From NCBI GenBank assembly GCA_002304935.1, contig DBPS01000025.1, positions 1-25,554 of the forward strand: DNA of 25,554 bases, written 5' to 3'. The notes below the pieces were generated by a model that saw only the letters and a list, made by a program, of their open reading frames with translations, was not told the DNA's origin and searched no databases. The position numbers were made by a program, and so were the translations under genes. This DNA comes from Candidatus Humimicrobium oleiphilum. Lineage in GTDB: Bacteria; Actinomycetota; Humimicrobiia; Humimicrobiales; Humimicrobiaceae. Position 1 is the stretch's first letter; each line of letters starts with the position of its first letter. Below, piece after piece: positions 16,709 to 25,332 of the stretch.

Positions 16709-19057
16709 TCAGGCAGGGACGTTTTTTATTTCTCTTATTTCGAAGATTTCAAGTATATCGCCTTTATTTATATCCTGAAAATTTTCAATTTTTATTCCAC
16801 ACTCATATCCCGCACTTACTTTTTTAACATCTTCCTTAAATCTATGGATAGATGCTATTTTACCTTCATGTATGATTTTTCCATCTCTTATTATCCTTAC
16901 CAGATTATTGCGCTCTGCTTCTCCTTCAAGCACATAACAACCTGCAATTGAACCTACTTTGGGCATTTTGAATAATTCTCTTACTTCTATTCTGCCTTTT
17001 TCATATTCTTCTGTCTCAGGCTCAAGCATACCTCTGAAAGCAAGAATCAATTCATCAATAAGCTTGTATATTATATTATATGTCCTAATATCTACTTTTT
17101 CTTTTTTTGCAATTTCTTTTGCCTTTGAAGTAGGTACGACTCCAAAACCTATTACAATAGCATTGGATGCAGCAGCAAGGATTATGTCGCTGTCAGTTAT
17201 GGCTCCTACGCCTTTATGCAGAATATTTATTTTTATTTTTTCATCCTCAATTTTTTTAAGTGACTGCTCAACAGCATCAAGGGAGCCGTTCACGTCTGCT
17301 TTAAGTATTATCTCAAGTTTTTTTACTTCCGCAGATTTTGCAATTTCTGAAAATTCTTCAAGGCTGATATGCCTTCTGCTTTCAGATATTTTGCTTAAAT
17401 TCTCTGCATAAGCTTTTTTTGCAAGAATATTTTTTGCTATTTTTTCATTTTTTACTACAAAAAACTGGTCCCCTGCCTCTGGTGTTGTTGAAAATCCCAA
17501 TATTTCAACAGGCTGGGAAAGTAAAGCTTTATTTATTTTATTTCCTTTATCATCCTGAAGAGCTCTTACTCTCCCGAAAGAATTACCGGCTATGAAAAAG
17601 TCTCCTATATTTATTGAACCTCTCTTAATGATTATAGAGCCAACAGGCCCCAGCCCTTTGTCAAGCCTTGATTCGATAATTATCCCAAAGCCTTCAGCAT
17701 TTGGATTTCCTTTTATTTCATTCATATCTGCCACAAGCAGAATCATGTCAAGCAATTCATTAATATTGATTTTGTTTTTTGCTGATATTTCAACACAGAT
17801 AGTTTCTCCTCCCCATTCCTCAGGGACCAGATTATATTCTGTAAGACTTTTCTTTATTTTTGCTGAATCAGCATCCGGAAGATCGATTTTGTTTATAGCT
17901 ATAATAATAGGGACATTGGCTGCTTTTGCATGATTTATAGCTTCTATTGTCTGAGGCATAATTCCATCATTTGCAGCTACTACTATTACTGCAATATCCG
18001 TTACTTTCGTTCCTCTTGCACGCATTGAAGTAAATGCTTCATGGCCCGGTGTATCTATAAAAGTAATTTTTCTTTCCTTATATTCTATCTGGTAAGCACC
18101 GATATGCTGGGTTATACCGCCAGCTTCATTTTCAGCAACATCTGATTTTCTTACGGAATCAAGAAGAGTAGTCTTTCCGTGATCGACATGCCCCATTACA
18201 GTAACGATGGGAGGTCTTAATACTAAATCGTCCGGAGAATCTTTGAAAAGTTCTTCCAGGTTCTCTTCGAATCCTATTATGCTGAATTTAAAATTATATT
18301 CTTCTGAAAGAATTTCAATTATGTCGTTGCCAAGAGACTGATTTATATTAACTGCTTCTCCAAGAGAAAAAAGTGTTTTGATTATCTCGTTTGATGGTAT
18401 GCTTATTTTTTCAGAAAGCTGTTTTAAAGTTATTCCGGCAGGAATCTCAATAATTTTTTTGATCTCAGGTCTTTTTTTTATGTCTTCAGTTTCTTTTTCT
18501 GTTTCTTTTTCAGAATGTATGAATTCCGGCTTCGTTATTTTCTCAGTCTTTTCCTTGGACCCTTTGGGTTTTGCGCGAAATCTTGTAAGCTGTTCTTCTT
18601 TGTCGAGCTCTTTTAACAGGACATTTCGGATATTTATCTTTTTTTCTTCTTCCCATTTGGAAACAGGCTTCGTTTTTAATTCAAAATCGTCATCATGCAA
18701 ATCTTCGCTGATTTCTTCAAACTTTGCAGATTGTACTTTTTTTGCAACAGTCGGCTTGCTCTTTTCATTTTTTGCCTTTTCCTGTTTTTTTTCATCCTGT
18801 TCTGAGCTTTTCCCTGATTCCCTGTCAGCCGGTTTTTTTTCGCTGTATGGCTCATCAGTCTTTTTGGCAGTCTGTTTTGACTTCTTATCATCACCGCTTT
18901 TTTCTTTTAAAGCTTTGCTTATTTTAACAAGCTGCTCTTCACTGATGGATGAAGAATGGCTCTTTGCATCAATGCCTATAATGCGGCATAAATCCAGAAG
19001 CTCCTTCGATGTAATATTATTCTCTTTTGCTATCTCGTATATTCTGGCTGAACCCAT
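16709..19057 (-). CDS. infB: Translation initiation factor IF-2
   Basis: 782 aa. A GTPase that delivers initiator tRNA to the 30S subunit and drives subunit joining. Order: N-terminal IF2N domain (1-52), a long Lys/Glu/Ser-rich low-complexity linker (about 53-200), a second IF2N-like domain (about 205-255), the G domain with GHVDHGKT (289-296), DTPGH (335-339) and NKID (389-392), then beta-barrel, IF2 domain 3 and the C-terminal fMet-tRNA-binding barrel. The ATG has AGGTG about 10 nt upstream. It starts 17 nt after the nusA stop, leaving no room for the ylxR or L7Ae-like genes often found here. Confidence 0.98.
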   Translation of the reverse strand: MGSARIYEIAKENNITSKELLDLCRIIGIDAKSHSSSISEEQLVKISKALKEKSGDDKKSKQTAKKTDEPYSEKKPADRESGKSSEQDEKKQEKAKNEKSKPTVAKKVQSAKFEEISEDLHDDDFELKTKPVSKWEEEKKINIRNVLLKELDKEEQLTRFRAKPKGSKEKTEKITKPEFIHSEKETEKETEDIKKRPEIKKIIEIPAGITLKQLSEKISIPSNEIIKTLFSLGEAVNINQSLGNDIIEILSEEYNFKFSIIGFEENLEELFKDSPDDLVLRPPIVTVMGHVDHGKTTLLDSVRKSDVAENEAGGITQHIGAYQIEYKERKITFIDTPGHEAFTSMRARGTKVTDIAVIVVAANDGIMPQTIEAINHAKAANVPIIIAINKIDLPDADSAKIKKSLTEYNLVPEEWGGETICVEISAKNKININELLDMILLVADMNEIKGNPNAEGFGIIIESRLDKGLGPVGSIIIKRGSINIGDFFIAGNSFGRVRALQDDKGNKINKALLSQPVEILGFSTTPEAGDQFFVVKNEKIAKNILAKKAYAENLSKISESRRHISLEEFSEIAKSAEVKKLEIILKADVNGSLDAVEQSLKKIEDEKIKINILHKGVGAITDSDIILAAASNAIVIGFGVVPTSKAKEIAKKEKVDIRTYNIIYKLIDELILAFRGMLEPETEEYEKGRIEVRELFKMPKVGSIAGCYVLEGEAERNNLVRIIRDGKIIHEGKIASIHRFKEDVKKVSAGYECGIKIENFQDINKGDILEIFEIREIKNVPA

Positions 19058-19074
19058 TTATTACAATCACCTGC

Positions 19075-20091
19075 TTATGTTGCTTTTTTTCTTTCTTCTC
19101 GTGCTTCATTTAATTCTTCTTCGTACTGCATTTCACTCTTTATATCAATTTTCCAGTTAGTCAGCTTTGCTGCCAGTCTTGCATTCTGGCCATCTTTTCC
19201 GATTGCAAGGGAAAGCTGATCATTAGGCACAACAACTAAAGCAAACTTCTTTTCTTCGTCTGTAAGCACTTTTAAAACCCTTGCAGGACTAAGAGAATTT
19301 TTTATGAATAAAACTATATCATCACTATATTGTACTATATCTATTTTTTCGCCTGCAAGCTCATCAACGACCATTCTTACTCTTGAACCTTTGGGACCAA
19401 CACAGGCGCCTACAGCATCTACATTCTTTTCATTCGAATTAACTGCAATCTTCGTCCTGAATCCGGCTTCTCTTGCAACGCTTCTTATTTCTACTATACC
19501 CTCATAAATTTCCGGTACTTCCAGTTCAAAAAGTCTTTTTATCAAACCGGTATGCGTTCTTGATACAATAACCTGAGGACCTTTTGTCCCTTTTTTTACT
19601 TCAGATATATAGCATTTTATCCTTTCTCCGTGCTTATATCTTTCACCTGGAACCTGTTCACTTAAAGGAAGGAGAGCTTCTACTTTACCAAGATCTACCA
19701 GGGTATATCTTGAATCGTTTTGCTGTATTATCCCTATAACCATATCTCCGGCTCTGTCCCGGAATTCATTATACATAACTTCTCTTTCAGCTTCTTTTAT
19801 TTTCTGGGTTATAACCTGTTTTGCAGTCTGTGCTGCTATTCTCCCGAAATTCTCGGGAGTAACATCTACTTCATCAGTTCCTGTTTTTTTTGCTTCCTGC
19901 TCATCAAGTATTTTGAAAACCTTTATTTCACCGGTTTTGATATCTATGTCAACTTTTGCTTCATAAGTTATTTTGTAATTTTTCTTATATGCGGAAACAA
20001 GAGCAACCTGAAGGGCTTCAATAATGGTTTCTATCTTTATACCCTTTTCTTTCTCAAGTTCCCTTAGAGCATTTATCAATTCTTTATTCAA
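19075..20091 (-). CDS. nusA: Transcription termination/antitermination protein NusA
   Basis: 338 aa, the short form typical outside Proteobacteria. Binds RNA polymerase and modulates pausing, intrinsic termination and rRNA antitermination. Domains: N-terminal polymerase-binding domain (1-110), S1 (about 112-182), KH1 (about 183-278, GPKG 232-235) and KH2 (about 282-325, AIGKDGQN 296-303). No C-terminal acidic repeats. The start is TTG with AGGTG 7 nt upstream; no in-frame ATG fits. Its leader has a strong promoter and a terminator hairpin ending 29 nt before the start, suggesting attenuation (see findings). The rimP gene that normally precedes it is not in the window. Confidence 0.97.
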   Translation of the reverse strand: MNKELINALRELEKEKGIKIETIIEALQVALVSAYKKNYKITYEAKVDIDIKTGEIKVFKILDEQEAKKTGTDEVDVTPENFGRIAAQTAKQVITQKIKEAEREVMYNEFRDRAGDMVIGIIQQNDSRYTLVDLGKVEALLPLSEQVPGERYKHGERIKCYISEVKKGTKGPQVIVSRTHTGLIKRLFELEVPEIYEGIVEIRSVAREAGFRTKIAVNSNEKNVDAVGACVGPKGSRVRMVVDELAGEKIDIVQYSDDIVLFIKNSLSPARVLKVLTDEEKKFALVVVPNDQLSLAIGKDGQNARLAAKLTNWKIDIKSEMQYEEELNEAREERKKAT

Positions 20092-20120
20092 TCTTTATCA
20101 CCTGCAAGAATAATCATTAA

Positions 20121-20149
20121 ATAATAAAAATAGTGGGTTTTGCCCACTA
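20121..20149 (-). terminator. Intrinsic terminator / attenuator hairpin in the nusA leader
   Basis: On the minus strand a perfect 7-bp stem TAGTGGG/CCCACTA (20143-20149 with 20131-20137) closes a CAAAA loop and is followed directly by TTTTTATTAT. This is a canonical intrinsic terminator. It lies downstream of a near-consensus promoter (20185-20212) and upstream of the nusA start, so it would truncate transcripts from that promoter as well as end recD2 readthrough. That placement makes an attenuator more likely than a simple gene-end terminator. Confidence 0.75.
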
Positions 20150-20184
20150 ACATAAAATAATATATAACTAAAAAACCTTGAATG

Positions 20185-20212
20185 ATTATAACATGAAAAA
20201 AAAATAATTCAA
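20185..20212 (-). promoter_or_regulatory. nusA operon promoter
   Basis: On the minus strand TTGAAT (20207-20212), a 16-nt T-rich spacer and a perfect TATAAT (20185-20190). The predicted start near 20178 gives an 87-nt leader containing the hairpin at 20131-20149. It is one of the best sigma-70/sigma-A-like promoters in the window and lies in one of its few long gaps (20092-20283). Confidence 0.65.
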
Positions 20213-20283
20213 TATAAGTACAGCTGAGACTTTTATAACAAAAATATGTTTATAAAATAAATGTTTTTTAATAAATAAAAAAC

Positions 20284-22443
20284 TTACAAAAGATTCTTTA
20301 GGTTTGTAAATCTGTTTTCAACATAGTTCTTGCTTACAGCCATTCCTATTGCTTTTTTGCTGCCTACAACTACTGCAAGTTCTTTTGCCCTGGTCAGGGC
20401 GGTATAAACGAGATTTCTCTGAAGGAGCATATAATGGGAAGTAAGAACTGGTATTATTACGCATTTGAATTCTGAACCCTGTGATTTATGGATTGAAATA
20501 GCATATGAAAGAGATAACTGATCTGCATCATAAAAATCATAAATTACTTTCTTTTCTTCAAAATCGACCTTAAATTTCTGGTTGGAAAAATCTATTTCTT
20601 TTATAAAGCCTATGTCCCCGTTGAAAACATCTTTCTCATAATCATTCTTTAGCTGTATTATCTTGTCATAAAGCCTGAATTCATTATTTCCCCTTATGAT
20701 TTTTTCCCTGCTCTTATTAAAGATATTCTGTATCTGAAAGTTAAGATTATCCACACCTGCTATACCTTTATAAACCGGAACAAGCACCTGTATATCTTTT
20801 AAAGGGTCAAAACCAAACTTGTCAGGTATGTTGCACTGTAACAGTTTCAGTATTACTTTTACTGCTTCTTCCTGATCATTTTTTTCGATAAAATAAAAAT
20901 CGGATTTTTCCAGCATATCTGCCTGATAAAGCTTGGGGTATATCCCGTCTCTTATCAGGTGAGCATTCCTGATTATAATGCTTTTACCGAATTGTCTGTA
21001 TATTTTTGTCAGCCTTATGACCGGAAACCTCCCGGAATTAATAATGTCACTTAATACATTACCGGGACCAACTGAAGGTAATTGATCATAATCACCAACA
21101 AATATTATTCTGGTTTTTTCATCCAGAGCATCCAGTAATACCCTGGCAAGCTTGATGTCGATCATGGAAGATTCATCAATTACAAGCAGATCACATTTCA
21201 GTTTATTATATTTATTCTTATTAAAAGAATTTGATTTTGGATTATATTCAAGCAGCCTGTGAAGAGTTTTCGCCTCTTTACCTGTAGTTTCAGATAATCT
21301 TTTTGATGCTCTCCCGGTAGGAGCAGAAAGATAAACAGACATATTCTCATATTCAAAAATATTTAATATAAAATTTACTATTGTGCTTTTACCGGTACCA
21401 GGACTTCCGGTAATTACCATTATTTTTTCATATAAAGCACTTTTGATGGCATCTTTCTGGTCATCGTCAAGAACTACGTCTACCCTGGAAGAAAGTTCAT
21501 ATATTTTTTTATTCCAGTCATAACTCTCAAAAATGTTCTTTATCTTATAACTTTTTATTTTATTTAATTTTTCAGCAACAAAACGTTCATCTTCGTAAGT
21601 GTCCCTTAGATAGATTTTTTCTTTATCGATAACTATCTGATTCTCTTTCTCCAGAACTTCAAGCGCTTTTTCTACTTCAAGTATCTCTACTTCCAGAAAT
21701 TCCAAGGCTTTAGAAATCAGAAAGTCATACGGAAGGAAACAATTCCCGTCTTCTTCAAATTTTTTCAGTATATACTTGATTCCTGCACTTATCCTGAAAG
21801 GGGAATTCTTGTTAATACCTGATTTCAGAGCAATCCTGTCTGCCGTTTTAAATCCTATGCCAAAAATATCTTCACAAAGTCTGTACGGATTATTTTTTAC
21901 AACTGATACAGCATCGTCTCCATATTTTTTTAATATCTTTGCAGAATTCGAAGGAGTGATTTCAAGAGATTGAAGAAAAATCATTGTATCTCTTATCTGA
22001 GCCTGTTTTTTCCATTCTTTTTTGATGTTTTTTATTCTTTTTTTGCCAAATCCTTCAATCTCGCTTAATTTTTCTATTTCGTCATCAAGGATACATAGAG
22101 TCTCTTTGCCAAAATGCTGAACAATTTTTTTTGCCATGACAGGTCCGATACCTGGAATAAGACCTGAGCCTATATATTTTTCAATGCCAGTATCAGAAGT
22201 AGGAGGAATTACTGTAATTTTTTCAATTTTTATTTGTCTGCCATATTTGGGATTATTGACATATTCTCCGGTTATCTGAACATTTTCACCCTTATTTACA
22301 TCAAAAAAATTACCGAAAATTGTTTCTATTACACCAGAATCACTTGTCTTCAGCCTGCAGATCTTATAATCATTATTTTCACTCTTAAAAACAATCTTTT
22401 CAATGATCCCCTGCAGGGTTACTTTTTCATTTATTTCAAACAT
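20284..22443 (-). CDS. recD2: RecD2-type ATP-dependent DNA helicase
   Basis: 719 aa. SF1B 5'-3' helicase of the RecD2 group, found without RecBC and involved in DNA repair and fork maintenance. Order: N-terminal OB-like region (1-80), helix-hairpin-helix repeats (about 88-205, including IPGIGPVMAKKI, IEGFGKKRI and IFGIGFKTADRI), an alpha-helical region, then the motor: Q329, Walker A GSPGTGKST (346-354), PTGRAS (375-380), Walker B DLLVIDESSM (418-427), FVGDYDQLPSVGPG (448-461), and C-terminal domain with SIHKSQGSEF and VYTALTRAKEL. The ATG lies 12 nt after the proS stop. The location between proS and nusA is unusual; rimP (or polC in Clostridia) is normally here. Confidence 0.94.
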   Translation of the reverse strand: MFEINEKVTLQGIIEKIVFKSENNDYKICRLKTSDSGVIETIFGNFFDVNKGENVQITGEYVNNPKYGRQIKIEKITVIPPTSDTGIEKYIGSGLIPGIGPVMAKKIVQHFGKETLCILDDEIEKLSEIEGFGKKRIKNIKKEWKKQAQIRDTMIFLQSLEITPSNSAKILKKYGDDAVSVVKNNPYRLCEDIFGIGFKTADRIALKSGINKNSPFRISAGIKYILKKFEEDGNCFLPYDFLISKALEFLEVEILEVEKALEVLEKENQIVIDKEKIYLRDTYEDERFVAEKLNKIKSYKIKNIFESYDWNKKIYELSSRVDVVLDDDQKDAIKSALYEKIMVITGSPGTGKSTIVNFILNIFEYENMSVYLSAPTGRASKRLSETTGKEAKTLHRLLEYNPKSNSFNKNKYNKLKCDLLVIDESSMIDIKLARVLLDALDEKTRIIFVGDYDQLPSVGPGNVLSDIINSGRFPVIRLTKIYRQFGKSIIIRNAHLIRDGIYPKLYQADMLEKSDFYFIEKNDQEEAVKVILKLLQCNIPDKFGFDPLKDIQVLVPVYKGIAGVDNLNFQIQNIFNKSREKIIRGNNEFRLYDKIIQLKNDYEKDVFNGDIGFIKEIDFSNQKFKVDFEEKKVIYDFYDADQLSLSYAISIHKSQGSEFKCVIIPVLTSHYMLLQRNLVYTALTRAKELAVVVGSKKAIGMAVSKNYVENRFTNLKNLL

Positions 22444-22455
22444 ATTTTATTTTGG

Positions 22456-24153
22456 TCAGTTTTCCTTGAGATAGGTAAGAACTTCCGTAAATCTGGCATC
22501 TGTTTTGAATGAAGCTGATCTGTTTTCGATTTCAATTATATCGTTTTGAAGATATTTTCTGCCTACTATTACTTTAAAAGGGATGCCCAAAAGATCAGCA
22601 TCTTTAAACTTGATACCGGCACTTATTTCCCTGTCATCAAACAGAGTTTCAATTTTTGAAGAAATAAGATTATTATATATTTCTTCTCCGGCATTCTTTA
22701 GTTTTTCATCTGTCATATTTGTTACAATGATTACTGCCTTGAAAGGAGTAATACTTTCAGGCCATATTATCCCCTTATCATCATTGCACTGCTCGATAGT
22801 TGCAGCAAGCAGCCTTGTTACACCTATACCATAACATCCCATAACGAATGGCTTTAAATTGCCGTTTATGTCCAGAAATCTGGCATTTAATTTTTCGCTG
22901 TATTTGGTTCCAAGCTTAAAGATATGGCCGACTTCTATACCTTTTTCAAAATTCAGTATATTTTTGCACTTCGGACAAAGATCTCCTTTTATCGGAAATG
23001 AAAAATAACCCCAATTATCTGCCTTAAAATCTCTAAAAGAATCAACATTAATAATATGATAATTCTCCCTGTTGGCACCTGCAATCATGTCTTTCCTTTC
23101 AAATACTGAATAATCAGCGATTATTGAAACTCTTTTATCCATATTTACGGGTCCTACAAATCCGACAGGAAGTTTTAAAATGTTATTTTGTTCATTTATA
23201 AATTCCAGATTTTTATTAAGCAGTTTTTCTATTTTGCTTATATCAAGAAATCTTTCGCCTGACAAAACAGCAGCATAGAAATTATTATCATCATCTTTAA
23301 GCAGAATTGTCTTTATAATACTTGAATTTTTTACTTTCAGAAAATCTGCAAGCTCTTCTATGGTTTTTATATCAGGCGTGTGTACTTCTATTAATTCTTT
23401 TTCAGATTTTGTATTGTCATCTTTATATGCATTTATTTCAAATCCGGCATTATCCATATTTGCTGCATATCCACATGCATCACAATATACTATAGTTTCT
23501 TCTCCGTTTTCAGCAAGGACCATGAATTCATGAGAAGAACTTCCACCAATTAATCCGGTATCCGCTTCAACTATCTTATATCTTAATCCTATCCTTTCGA
23601 TTATTTTGCAATAAGCTTCAAACATCGATTTATAATCATCATCAAGCTGTTTCTGGGACGCGCCAAAACTATATGCATCTTTCATTATAAATTCTCTTGC
23701 CCTCAGCAGGCCATATCTTGGTCTTATCTCATCCCTGAACTTTACCTGTATCTGGTACAGATTTATAGGGAGGTCTTTATATGAATTTAATTCAAAACCT
23801 GCGATTGTGGTAAAAAGCTCTTCATGTGTGGGACCGAGACAGAAATCCCTTTTGTTTCTGTCTGCTATCTTAAACATCTCAGGACCGTATTCATACCATC
23901 TGTTTGTTTTCTGCCACAATTCTCCCGGCTGGATCACAGGCATTAAAACTTCCAGGGCTCCTGCATTATCCATCTCTTCCCTGATTATGTTCTCAATTTT
24001 TTTTAATATCTTAAAACCAATAGGAAGAAATGAATAAATCCCTGATGCTACTTTTCTTATGAGGCCTGCCCTTATGGAAAGAGAGTGACTGATTATTTCA
24101 GATTCACTTGGTTCTTCTTTTAATGTAGGTATAAAATTATTTGTAAATCTCAA
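22456..24153 (-). CDS. proS: Prolyl-tRNA synthetase, bacterial type with editing domain
   Basis: 565 aa. A class II synthetase that charges tRNA-Pro and edits misactivated alanine. Class II motif 2 lies around KFRDEIRPRYGLLRAREF (138-155) and motif 3 is GCYGIGVTRLLAA (439-451). The YbaK-like editing insertion (about 225-395) is bounded by two CxxC pairs, CDAC (224-227) and CPKC (393-396), consistent with a zinc-ribbon-like cluster. A C-terminal anticodon-binding domain (about 470-565) ends the protein. The start is TTG with GGAGAG about 5 nt upstream. It follows ispG by 77 nt; no T-box fits in that gap. The rseP-ispG-proS order is typical of Gram-positive bacteria. Confidence 0.97.
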   Translation of the reverse strand: MRFTNNFIPTLKEEPSESEIISHSLSIRAGLIRKVASGIYSFLPIGFKILKKIENIIREEMDNAGALEVLMPVIQPGELWQKTNRWYEYGPEMFKIADRNKRDFCLGPTHEELFTTIAGFELNSYKDLPINLYQIQVKFRDEIRPRYGLLRAREFIMKDAYSFGASQKQLDDDYKSMFEAYCKIIERIGLRYKIVEADTGLIGGSSSHEFMVLAENGEETIVYCDACGYAANMDNAGFEINAYKDDNTKSEKELIEVHTPDIKTIEELADFLKVKNSSIIKTILLKDDDNNFYAAVLSGERFLDISKIEKLLNKNLEFINEQNNILKLPVGFVGPVNMDKRVSIIADYSVFERKDMIAGANRENYHIINVDSFRDFKADNWGYFSFPIKGDLCPKCKNILNFEKGIEVGHIFKLGTKYSEKLNARFLDINGNLKPFVMGCYGIGVTRLLAATIEQCNDDKGIIWPESITPFKAVIIVTNMTDEKLKNAGEEIYNNLISSKIETLFDDREISAGIKFKDADLLGIPFKVIVGRKYLQNDIIEIENRSASFKTDARFTEVLTYLKEN

Positions 24154-24186
24154 TTAACTCTCCAATCGGTTATATAAATAAAATAA

Positions 24187-24192
24187 ATTATA
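24187..24192 (-). promoter_or_regulatory. Possible proS promoter (-10 element)
   Basis: A perfect TATAAT on the minus strand lies in the 77-nt gap between ispG and proS, about 34 nt before the TTG. The -35 at 17 nt (TTTAAA) is poor and overlaps a 13-nt near-palindrome, ATGTTTAAAACAT. AT-rich background makes chance matches likely. Confidence 0.35.
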
Positions 24193-24230
24193 ATATGATA
24201 AACTTTATGTTTAAAACATTGTCAGAACTT

Positions 24231-25328
24231 TTAAAAATTTTTTGAAACACTGTCTTTATTTTCAATAAGCTTTCCCAGCTCTTCATTAAATAACTTTAAA
24301 ACATCTGCTTCATTTACCCTTTTAATGGTTTTGCCTTTTACGAAAATGGCAGCTTTCTTTTCTCCAAATGCAATTCCAATATCAGCTTCTTTTGCTTCCC
24401 CGGGACCATTCACAATACATCCCATAACTGCTATTGTTAATGGCTTCTTTATTCCTGCTGTTATTTTTTCTACATTTTCTGCATAATATTTAAGATCTGC
24501 TTTTGTTCTTCCGCATGTGGGACAGGATATTAAATTTACCCCATAGCTCCTTAAGCCGAGACTCGATAATATCACATACCCTGCTTTTACTTCTTTGACA
24601 GAGTCAGAAGTCAGTGAAACCCTTATTGTATCACCAATACCTTCATTTAAAAGTATCCCTATTCCGACAGAAGATTTAATTGCTCCTGAAAATTCATTAC
24701 CTGATTCTGTTATTCCAAGATGAAGAGGATAGTCAATTTTTTCTGAAAGAGTTCTGTAAAGATAAATGGAATCTGTTACAGATGAGGCTTTGGCAGATAC
24801 TTTGAAATTGTAAAAATTACAATTTTCAAAAAACCTTACATATTCAAGAGTATTTTCCAGCAAAGCTTCGGTTTTATTGAAATTATTTTTTTTTAATGAT
24901 TTTTTATCAACTGAACCTGAATTAACGCCTATTCTTATACATGCATTCATTTTTTTTGCTTCTTCAATTAATATCTCTGTTTTCTCAATCCCTCCTATAT
25001 TTCCGGGATTTATCCTTATGCAATCTGCCCCTGCTTTTAATGAATCAAGTGCAAGTCTGTGGTCATACTGAATATCAGCAACAATAGGATTATTTTTGAA
25101 TAGCCCTTCTTTTATAAATTTTTTAATTATTTTTATACATTCAGCATCTGTGATGGCAACCCTTATTATTTCACATCCGGCTGAAATCAGATTATTGATT
25201 TCTTCTCTGAGAAGAAATTGCTGCGCAGATTTATTTTTAGTCATCGATTGTACCAGTATGGCATTATCCGAACCGATCTTTCTGCTTCCTATTTTTATTT
25301 CTTTTGTATTTTTCCTTTTTATTTCCAT
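24231..25328 (-). CDS. ispG: 4-hydroxy-3-methylbut-2-enyl diphosphate synthase
   Basis: 365 aa. The [4Fe-4S] enzyme that converts MEcPP to HMBPP, the penultimate step of the MEP isoprenoid pathway. An N-terminal TIM barrel (VQSMT 26-30, IRINPGNIGG 104-113) is followed by an iron-sulfur domain with C269-P-T-C272, C304 and E311 in VMGCIVNGPGEAKEADIGIA, matching the family's cluster ligands. The ATG is 4 nt after the rseP stop, so the two are coupled. The rest of the MEP pathway is outside the window (dxr usually precedes rseP). An unusual Lys-rich stretch (DKKSLKKNNF, 141-150) is a lineage detail only. Confidence 0.97.
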   Translation of the reverse strand: MEIKRKNTKEIKIGSRKIGSDNAILVQSMTKNKSAQQFLLREEINNLISAGCEIIRVAITDAECIKIIKKFIKEGLFKNNPIVADIQYDHRLALDSLKAGADCIRINPGNIGGIEKTEILIEEAKKMNACIRIGVNSGSVDKKSLKKNNFNKTEALLENTLEYVRFFENCNFYNFKVSAKASSVTDSIYLYRTLSEKIDYPLHLGITESGNEFSGAIKSSVGIGILLNEGIGDTIRVSLTSDSVKEVKAGYVILSSLGLRSYGVNLISCPTCGRTKADLKYYAENVEKITAGIKKPLTIAVMGCIVNGPGEAKEADIGIAFGEKKAAIFVKGKTIKRVNEADVLKLFNEELGKLIENKDSVSKNF

Positions 25329-25332
25329 TTTT

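Noticed and set aside
18378..19160. 260-aa plus-strand ORF opposite infB
   Set aside because: Antisense shadow of the Lys/Glu-rich IF2 linker; Ser/Phe-rich composition, no recognisable domain, no ribosome site.
20264..20282. AT-only hairpin TTTTTTA/TAAAAAA just after recD2
   Set aside because: Pure A/T pairing in AT-rich DNA and no U tract; not a convincing terminator.
24154..24230. T-box or other riboswitch upstream of proS
   Set aside because: The gap is only 77 nt and AT-rich; it cannot hold a T-box.
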